From Nematostella vectensis (taxonomy: Eukaryota; Cnidaria; Anthozoa; Actiniaria; Edwardsiidae), in contig NC_064043.1 of NCBI RefSeq assembly GCF_932526225.1, positions 5,199,501-5,263,500 of the forward strand: DNA of 64,000 nucleotides. Direction: 5' to 3'. Below, in pieces: positions 56,001-64,000 of this stretch; the stretch's first letter is position 1, and each line of letters begins with the position of its first letter. The notes beneath the pieces were generated by a model, which worked only from the letters and a program-made list of their open reading frames with translations, did not search any database and was not told the DNA's origin. The position numbers and the translations under genes were made by a program.

Positions 56001-57066
56001 TCATGGAGGGAAGAATGTGTTTTGCTTTATCTGTCGACTGACTAAATTTAATTTTAGTCAGCCATACCTTTGTTGTTGTATTTATTCAATTTTGATAAAT
56101 GTGAAAACATTAAAAGGTAAGCAGCTAAAAATAAAGGTTTTATACTGTATTTACAAAGCCTTTATTGATAATATTAAGCTTCCCCAAAACACCAATAGCA
56201 AACGATGCCTGCTCACACTTGTTTGTTTTTGCTAATGTGAGAAAATGGTGGCTGATAAAGACAAAAAAAGAACATCTTTTTAATTAAGGTTAACCTTTTT
56301 TGTGTCTTCAGGTTATGCACTTGTGATGATAACCCGTGCCATCTGCAAGGAGGTATTCATGTTTCTAATATCACTTGCCTACCGTGTGGTGGACATTGAG
56401 TACTTCAGTGGAAGAAAAATCACCAATTACTACTTCCATACAGCCTACAGCAGTTCATTTAAACTGCCTCCTGTTGAAGACCAGGTATGAACAAAAAATG
56501 AGGGTGGGATCGACCCCCATAGGGTGAGTCAGCTCTGAATGTACAATCGGATTGGGCTTATACAGACTGCCTGGGATATCAGGCACACTGTGCTGCTAAC
56601 ACTTTTTTACATGGAGAAGTGAAGTGTTACTATGTTGAAAGAGAGCTAAAGAGTCCTCAGGAATACTGCAAAATGCCCACAGGAATACTGCAAAATGACC
56701 GTTGGTGTTCAGGATCGACATATAGAAGCTGAAGATAGAAAAATGCTTTGGATTTGCCACAAATGTCAATGCCTTTTTTGAGCAATCTATGTGTGCCCCA
56801 TTCCTGACACCATTCATGTTTACTTTCCCCAGATAGGGCGACTGTTTTTTTTAAATTATAACTCTGTCTGAAATAGTTCTAATTCCTCATTTATCTTATT
56901 CCAGAAAAGCAAAAGAAAGATTCGCAAAGTCAAGTCCAGATCTGAGAATATCCGGACAAAGTGGAACATTGATTACCCAGTGCGCTTCCTGACGTATGCT
57001 TGTATGGGATGGATGTGCATTTGTGGGAATCCTTTGCTTTGCCATAGCTTAGGGCTGACTTTGTAG
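50064..57066 (+). CDS. Sphingosine-1-phosphate phosphatase-like PAP2 protein
   Basis: Exons 2-12 are firm: 52904-52998, 53281-53356, 53473-53543, 53920-53964, 54068-54147, 54448-54597, 54830-54915, 55228-55324, 55621-55674, 56312-56484, 56905-57066. Exon 1 as 50064-50447 (128 codons) fits phase, total 490 residues, but a stronger donor GTAAGT at 50167 is out of phase with exon 2, so the N-terminus is uncertain. The three PAP2 catalytic motifs are present: KNLLCLPRP (C1), PSHHA (C2, His) and SRLYLGVHSPADIVVG (C3, His and Asp). It has many membrane helices; the C-terminus PVRFLTYACMGW resembles SGPP1/2 and the HPRPEAETNSF loop resembles plant and yeast long-chain-base phosphatases. Expected role: dephosphorylating sphingoid-base phosphates in the ER. 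Confidence 0.85.
52159..52598. mobile_element. TIR element in phosphatase intron 1
   Basis: A 17-bp perfect inverted pair GGCAAACCAGACGAAAT (52167-52183) and its inverse (52571-52587); imperfect pairing extends to GTAC at both sides. About 440 bp, non-coding. Confidence 0.8.
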
Positions 57067-59186
57067 GTCCTCAAAGGTCAAGTACTAGTACAAGGCTGAC
57101 ATCAGTTGACTGTGTCTGGCCTGATTACTGAGCTTCTTCCTAGTGGCCAATACCAACATAAAAACATCAACAACCAGGGCGCATATGAAGAAGATGTCAA
57201 CCTAACGACATAAAGAAACAAAACTTTATATTTTTCTTATGTCATGATGCAGATGAAGGTGGCATTTTCATTGACTGTTCATCCCTGAAATAGTAAGTAA
57301 GGAAGGTACAGCACTATTGTGTCCCAAGCTTTAGTTGATATAGGTCAATATTACAGTGGTGTTTCTAGGGGTTTCTAAAGGCTTGCTTGACCCTTCATGG
57401 CCAGTCTTGCCTTGTATTAAACCTCGAGGGTTTTTTTTGTAACCTGGTTCTGCCACTGTATTGGGACATCTTAACTTGTCCAACTGTAAAAAGCATCAAA
57501 ATTTTAAAATCAAGATAATAGACAGTTTTTTTTTATTTTGGTAAAAAAGGAGGCTGTAGCCAGGGTAACAGCGAAGCAAGCCACTTGCCTCAGCTAGATT
57601 ATCTCACTTAGCCCCATAGCCAGTATGTGGCTAGCTGAGGCACATGCCTCAGTCATGATTCAGCTAGAAAAGTCTAGTTGTACTTTTATGCCATATTGCT
57701 GTGGTCGTGATAATTTTGTTTTATTCATTTGCCTTGGTCATAAAGTATTTGTGGCTATGACCCTGCAGAGCAAATAAGTTCTCCAAATGAAATATGGCTT
57801 GTGGGTAGTGGGAGAGAAGAGTTAAAAGTTTTATTTTGAATAAGGATTAAGCTTGCACATTGTAGACATAGATTATACATGCCATCATTGCATTATATTT
57901 CTCAAACCAGTCGTTTTAGATTGGTACATATTTGTGTTCACCCTCTCAAATTATTATGAAATCATATATAATATATTCAAAGTATACACAGTCCCATCGC
58001 CAGGTATTTGAGTGGAGGGTGGGAGTTCATTTACTTATTTAGTGGATCATTTTCTCTTAAGAGGTGGAGGTGGTAATCAGTTTTCTTTTATTTGAGCGAC
58101 CTTCCAGTCAAGTGGGGTGGTTCTTCTGAACCCCTTGAAACCCCCCCCCCCCCCCCCGTCACAGGTCTGATACACAAGTTCAAACACTAAGCTATCAGAT
58201 CATATTTTGGTTATAACCATACCGCTTTTTTGTAAATGATATTGTTGTTGTTATAGGACTTCCAATTTTATTTAATGGCATGTCCTTACTACATTAAAAT
58301 AAATAAATAAAAGAAATCAGAGTTTACAGTGTAATGTATGCTACCCTGGCCACCTCGACTCTTGTGTAGCGAGCCATTATAGCCAAATAAGTTGTTTGAT
58401 GACCACAGATGATTCAAATCCATTCCTAGTCTGGGGATGGTGGGTAGTCAATCTTAATACCTTGAACAATCAATTGCCTTGTTGTGTGAATTCAAATGGT
58501 TTATGACACGACCGTAAAAAAATGAAAGCCATCACTTGTTTAGGATGGTTGACTTGACTTGCCATATTCCCAAATGAGACAAGGATTTTGGATTCACAAA
58601 GGTCGCACAAAATCTATCTACTTGGCATCAACTGCACTAGCTAACTAGTGTGGTAAGCTAACGCTTTACAGTAGTGCACATAAGAACAAGATTGAATGAC
58701 ATTTGTGTCAATCAAAACAGTCTTGCATGTTAGTTGACCAACTTTCTCAAAACTTGGTGGCCTTGGCAACAGGCATAACTATAAAATTAATCACAATAAT
58801 GATAATTTTAACAAAAAATCAAGAGTATTTTATTATTGAAGCAAATTTTACATAGCAGAGGGCTATTTAGCAATATTCTATGTAAAGATTGTCTGAGAAA
58901 TACATACAGTATGGATAATTTGAGCCAATTATTATATCTTTTCATTGTCAAAATTACCAATAATAGTATATCTCAAAAATCAGTGAAATAAAGTGATATA
59001 AGAAAATAGGAGAAGTGAGTGATGAGTTAGTCATAATTGTGTTTCACTGGTTTTTGGGAAATAGTCTAGCTGGTCCAAAATTTCCATCAGAAAACAAATT
59101 TCTTCAAAACAAATTATTATATGTTACAAATGTATAACTTATTTGTTAATATTTTAATGTAGTTTACTGCATAACATTATAAGTGT

Positions 59187-59192
59187 AATAAA
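59187..59192 (+). terminator. Candidate phosphatase-gene poly(A) signal
   Basis: AATAAA followed about 20 bp later by a GT-rich stretch (GTTTGTTGTGGTGG), the usual layout of a cleavage site. It is 2.1 kb past the stop codon, so uncertain. Confidence 0.35.
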
Positions 59193-59303
59193 GATTTTGC
59201 AACTGAGTTTGTTGTGGTGGTATTCAATAAAATATGCATATGCATAACATTGGGTGGAAGCGGTAGGGTTAGAAAAAAAAACCAATAAAAACATTGATGT
59301 AAT

Positions 59304-59313
59304 TTTATTTATT
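59304..59313 (-). terminator. Candidate RRP9 poly(A) signal
   Basis: Minus-strand AATAAATAAA (two overlapping AATAAA) about 40 bp after the RRP9 stop codon. It implies a very short 3' UTR, ending about 100 bp from the opposing gene's candidate signal. Confidence 0.5.
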
Positions 59314-59350
59314 GATCTAAATTCCAGAGAGATACAATAACCACTGGGCA

Positions 59351-62300
59351 TCATGTGGTGCCATTTTCATTGGGTTTGCGTTCAAGTGGAATGATACACA
59401 GTGAGTTCTTGGCATTTTTTATCCTCCACCACCGACCTAGGCGGTGCTCCTGGCCAACACCCGCAAACAACATTGAGCCATCACTAGAGAAGGACAGTGC
59501 ATTTACAAAACCAGCCTGCAACCAAAGTTTACTCACTGTAAATACACATTGTGGCAACCTAGGGATTTAATTTTTTTTTTTTTAGACCAGGGGGCTCAAA
59601 TTCTTGATCTTTACTGAAATTTTCATTTAACCTGGAGCCATGCACAAAACATTGGAAAGCCTAAAACAATAACAACAGATTTAAAGCTGACATCTATCCG
59701 CTTATGATTGGCTCCAAAGTCATGACAACCCTACATTCGATCATTCAAGTGGCGAGGTGTGGGAGCTAAAATCCACAAATATATCTACCATGTTCTATAT
59801 TTTGGTCCCCCCCAATCCACAAATATATCTACCATGTTCTACATTTTGGTCCCCCCCAATCCACAAATATATCTACCATGTTCTACATTTTGCCCCCCCC
59901 CCCCCCCCAATCCACAACTATATCTACCATGTTCTATATTTTGGTCCCCCCAATCCACAAATATATACCATGTTCTATATTTGCCCCCCCCCCCCCCCCC
60001 AAATTTTAACACATCATATAAGCATTATGTACCAGCAATACTGCTAGATGGCAAAGCATTCCTCAGTTGCCCATGCTTCTACTATATTTGGAAAATATAT
60101 TTCTTTGGGCAAGCCATACATACCACAGGGACGCTGAACAGAGGTTTGATACTACGGTACCCAGGCCCACACTGCCATAACCTGACACAGGAGTCACAAG
60201 AACCTGCTGAGGGAAAGTACTCCTTCAAACACACAAAACTTGTACTTTCTAAAACATTAGAGGATGGGTGTCCCTGCTAGATTCAGAGTGTTTGGAATTG
60301 GTATCTCTGAATGACTTAGACTGTGTGGCCATTATGGAAGACTACTAAACTACAGATGAGTCACTCTCTAAGCTGTACTGTAGTTACAGTTGATGGCTAT
60401 TAGAACCAAGAATGACAGATATTTTATATTTCTATTTTTTCATATTTTCCCGCCTGGTCCCCTCCCCAAGCCCCACCCCCCCTTGGAAATATAATGCCCC
60501 ACATAATACTATTCTGTGCACACAGTACAGTTTAACCCCTACCTGAAGCAACCAAATCGGTGCTCTTGACGGCGGCAAGTGCTGTGATCCAGCTCTCATC
60601 AGGTGTAGTGGAGTCACTGGGTTTCCCATCAGCATTATCAACAGTACAGAGTGGTTTCTTTTTGGCAGTATTCCACATGGTTAGAGAACTACAACAGAAA
60701 CGCTTGATCAGATGCTAAGGTTAAAGGCAAAGGCAGTAGAAAAGTCTCTGTGAAAAACATGAGCCCTTTTCTGAACATGAGTTTGTATGAAAATAAATAT
60801 AAAAATAAGGCATGGTTCATACCTGTCAACCTCCGAAAATCTCAAGGCTTGAGATTTTTTTGGGGGAGGGGTGGATATAACCTCAACGCTTTGCTGTATA
60901 GAAAGCTCTCACAAATAAATCCACTTATAAATCTCACAAGGGTGTTAGATAAATTGCACTACACAAGGGAATTGTTGTTTGAAAAATTTTAATAGAAAAA
61001 AGGCAAAATGACGATTTTCTATAGAATAATTTGTCAGAAGCAATAAAAATTACAGGAAATCAAATGTAAAAAGTATTAAATAACTCTAAGTAAGCAAACA
61101 AATTGAACTAATATGTTACTCACCCATCATCTGAACCAGAAAGAAAATGGTCTTCATTGATGAGTTCTATGCAATCAATTGACCCCCTAGAATAGGATAA
61201 CTCAATTTACTACTATTTTACACCTATTGTCACAAGTATGAAGAGTTCTTTTTAGAAAACAATGATGCTTTGCAGGGCAAAAAACTACACATGATGGTTC
61301 AACATTTGTAGAAATCGGTGTTTATAAAACATTGCTCAGTTTAACAATAGCTAGTTTTACTATCAAGATGGTTTAACTAGAAAGACTACAGGCAAGCTGT
61401 AGAAAAACTAGATGGTCTGCGTAGGTGTGGTGTAGACAAGGTATGAATCAACACAAGGTTGAAAAGTTATATTAAATGCCTCTGTGAAACAGAAGGGTTG
61501 CACTGACGTTTCCAGCGTTAGCCCTTCGTCAGAGCAAAAAAAAAAAAAAAAAACTGGTCCAGTTTATTTTGCTCAGACGAAGAGCTAACGCTCAAAACGT
61601 CAGCGCAAACCACTCTGTTTTACAGAGGCATTTAATATAACTTCAACCTTCTGTTGATTCATACCTTAACTATCAAGATGACTAACATTGACTATTGAAT
61701 GGTGATAACAAAGTTTGTGTAGAATATAGCGATGTAAAAATGTGAAACAAAAGCCTTGCTTACCCAGCACCATTGAAAACCAACTGGGATTCCTCCACCA
61801 CTTTCCAGATTCGAAGTGTTCTGTCCCGACCACCTGCCGTAGCAGCTCTGTCTCTTGACAAGCTGTCAATTCCAGTCACAGCGTCTTGGTGCCCAAACCT
61901 GCAATAAGTACCAATAATAATTAAGTTACAGTTTCATGTCATTCTACATTTTACATCACAGACAAGTAATGGTACTTATATTATACCACATAATACCAAC
62001 ACCAACTTCAAAAATGATCAGTGCACAGTGAAAAATGGATATGGTAGCTCTAAGCCTAAAAGATGGTGAAGAAACCATCTTTTTATTATTGCCTAATAAA
62101 AACAAGTGTCAAATGGGTTTCATTGACTTTGGAAAGGATTTTAAGAAAAAATCGATGTTGAAATCTTAAGGAAACATTACATTTTTTGCTGGAAGACTTG
62201 CTTTTCTTATTTTTTTCTTGTGACTTACAGGGTCTCTACATATGCCATTTCATCCAAGTTCCATATCTTGACAGTCTTATCGTGAGATGCACTGAATAGC

Positions 62301-63911
62301 TGATGAGAGCCTCTCCTAAACGCCAGGTCCTGAAAACAACAGAAGACGTAAATACAGTATATGTTTACACTCTATATTGTGCAATTAGGAAACAAAAACT
62401 AGAATGGTTCTGTAGGAGGGGTAATTCCATATTTTATAAGAGTGGGGCTGGGCTTCAACTAAAATCCCAAAAGAACATCTTAGGGAAAAGAAGATTAAGC
62501 AATCCTTCCAGATGTGAATTGTTGATCATGGCTTTTGAATGTATGGATGTGCTTGGAGGTATCAGGATCCCAGTTGTGATGTACCAAAACTAAATATCGC
62601 TATAGCCATATCAGAATGTGTGTAATGGGTCTAAGGGAAGTATCAGTACCCAGATATGACTTACCGATATGACGTCTCTGTGGCCTTTAAATGTATGGAT
62701 GTGCTTCGAGGTATCAGGGTCCCAGATGCGAATTAGCTTATCCTTACCACCACTTGCCTAGAACCAGTAAAAAAACTGTCAAGTAGGGTACTGTAATACT
62801 TTCTAGGATATATACCACAGGCAGGCAATGTTTATATAAAATAGAGCAAAGCCTTCCACCTCCACCCACACACCATCCTCTAAAACCAAAACTGAGGTCA
62901 CTACCCAGTTGGAGAGTAGTTGCCCTACAGTTTCTCCTGTGTTTAAGTATTTATGATGAGACACAAAACCAAGGTCCGTCTCCTGAACACCACCCTCAAA
63001 ATGTCAGCGTTAGATAACCTGTATGCTATTCAATAGTAGGGAACTGCTACCAGTATCACAGCCATCTCTCTCTCTCCCTCTCTCCCTCTCTCCCTCTCTC
63101 TCTCCCTCTCTCCCTCTCTCTCTCTCTCTCCCTCTCTCTCCCTCTCTCTCTGCCTCTCCCTCTCCCTCCCTCCCCCTCCCTCTCTCTATCTCTGTCTCTC
63201 TCTAGCTGAACCCTGAGGATGCAGAGTCACCCCATGGATGTGCTCCATTTGGCAAGAGTTATTATATTTTTATTGTTACCAATCCATACCATAGTTTTCA
63301 CTACTGCCTATAATTGCTTGTGTTTTAGGCTTGGACTCACCAAATATTTACCATCTGTAGTGATAGCCAGTGCTAAGATCTGTTCCTTGTGTCCTTTGCT
63401 ACCGGCCTCTAGCTTTGGTCCACCAGCTATTCTGAACTCTCTTTTTCCACTGTCAACATTCCCTGAAATAAATATGTTATTATTGTTAAAGAATTTCACA
63501 AGAGACCAGCCAAGTGAGATCAAGAAAGTATTTCTATTCAGTAACCACAGGATGACATCCTTTAAAATATTTAATAATTTAATATGATGTTTAACAAATG
63601 AGAAGAAAATACATTAGCTATTATTACTCACATTTAATAATTGTGCAATCCTTTGCTGCTGTGAATACAAACTTGTCATCTGGGGATACACAGAGACACG
63701 TCACAGGCTGTTGATGGCCTCGAAGAATGCGTATAGTGTGTGTTGATGACAATGAAAGCTGGATTTTAAATAGATAAACACTAAATTTAATATTATGAAT
63801 CATTGTTTCTTACTAAAAAAAATTTCCACAAGTTTTTTTGTGAAAAAAAAACTTCAATATCAACAATACCTGATCTGCTATTTTTCTTTGCACACGACCA
63901 CTCTGTTCCAA
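59351..63911 (-). CDS. RRP9: RRP9 / U3-55K WD40 protein (5' end missing)
   Basis: Ten exons in phase, 357 residues visible: 63870-63911, 63632-63758, 63341-63462, 62665-62757, 62229-62329, 61764-61898, 61124-61186, 60543-60688, 60124-60203, 59351-59515. The first visible exon is preceded by a splice acceptor, so the N-terminal part (roughly a quarter, from the 475-aa human length) is beyond the right edge. It is a WD40 β-propeller bound to the U3 snoRNA box B/C in the small-subunit processome. Diagnostic segments: LEQSGRVQRKIADQ, CVSPDDKFVFTAAKDCTIIK, DLAFRRGSHQLFSASHDKTV, ESQLVF, GSIDCIELINEDHFLSGSDDG and the near-invariant GVGQEHRLGRWWRIK before the C-terminus. Intron 62330-62664 carries a partial copy of the preceding exon. 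Confidence 0.94.
59766..60002. repeat. Tandem repeat, about 45-50 bp unit
   Basis: Five units of CCACAAATATATCTACCATG followed by TTCTATATTTTGG and a run of C. In the last RRP9 intron; the C runs vary in length. Confidence 0.88.
60818..61054. mobile_element. CATACCTGTCAAC-ended TIR element, truncated copy C
   Basis: The left end and first about 240 bp match copy A (16472), same orientation; the right TIR is missing. In the RRP9 intron 60689-61123. Confidence 0.8.
61438..61667. repeat. Large imperfect palindrome with poly(A) loop
   Basis: The left arm starts AAGGTATGAATCAACA and runs to GCCCTTCGTCAGAGC; the right arm is its inverse (GCTCAGACGAAGAGC to GTTGATTCATACCTT), each about 97 bp. The centre is an A run. 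In the RRP9 intron 61187-61763. No coding sequence. Confidence 0.85.
62529..62578 (-). pseudogene. Partial copy of an RRP9 WD40 exon
   Basis: Minus-strand translation WDPDTSKHIHTFKSH matches WDPDTSKHIHTFKGH of the exon 62665-62757. Over these 15 codons there are five base changes, four synonymous. No splice donor follows at the matching place. A more decayed fragment with an indel lies at 62636-62660. Confidence 0.8.
63065..63204. repeat. CT-rich microsatellite
   Basis: CTCTCTCCCTCTCTCC-type polypyrimidine run of about 140 bp in an RRP9 intron; purine-rich on the transcribed RNA strand. Confidence 0.95.
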
Positions 63912-64000
63912 CTAAAATAAAAAAAAATGCTACTGATTATTGAAGAAACACCAATCTAAATATCATAATTTGCTTTAAGTGAACACCTTGTTGATATGTT

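Larger units (their letters stand above)
57067..59350. other. Tail-to-tail interval, phosphatase / RRP9
   Basis: No further gene seen. It would hold a long phosphatase 3' UTR, or the transcript ends earlier. A C run sits at 58141-58157. Confidence 0.5.

Overview
The window is nuclear DNA of an animal. Genes are split by GT/AG introns, intergenic DNA is AT-rich, and short terminal-inverted-repeat (TIR) elements and minisatellites are common. The gene content (KCTD8/12/16-type protein, class B scavenger receptor, class A GPCR, nocturnin, FIP1, RRP9) is metazoan. Compact genes, a divergent single-exon GPCR and SEA-domain secreted protein suggest a cnidarian such as a sea anemone; Nematostella vectensis is my best guess, from general impression only. 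All exon chains below were built by hand from splice sites, reading phase and family similarity, without transcripts.

Layout, left to right. (1) 47-3368, minus: 5' part of a secreted SEA-domain protein gene that runs off the left edge. (2) 3.4-9.0 kb: no gene seen; several tandem repeats and TIR elements. (3) 9052-9768, plus: intronless KCTD8/12/16-like gene. (4) 9.8-13.2 kb: AT-rich, nothing recognised. (5) 13265-15771, minus: two-exon nocturnin gene, head-to-head with (6) 16120-25333, plus: a complete 12-exon CD36/SCARB gene (503 aa). Its introns carry many mobile elements, including a near-consensus hammerhead ribozyme and a decayed second one in intron 10. (7) 26776-49926, minus: a complete 17-exon FIP1 gene (631 aa). 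Its 13.5-kb intron 13 contains (8) an intronless class A GPCR gene at 33844-34962 on the same strand. (9) 50064-57066, plus: sphingosine-1-phosphate-phosphatase-like PAP2 gene, head-to-head with FIP1 with only 137 bp between start codons. (10) 59351-63911, minus: 3' three quarters of RRP9 (U3-55K), running off the right edge and tail-to-tail with the phosphatase gene.

The genes do not form one pathway. FIP1 acts in mRNA 3'-end processing, RRP9 in rRNA processing, nocturnin in NADP(H)/mRNA metabolism, CD36-family and PAP2 proteins in lipid handling, and the KCTD and GPCR proteins in receptor signalling. Notable architecture: two divergent gene pairs with short shared promoters, a same-strand nested gene, a triplicated 5' splice site, a duplicated exon fragment with mostly synonymous changes, and a minisatellite broken up by ribozyme-bearing and TIR elements.
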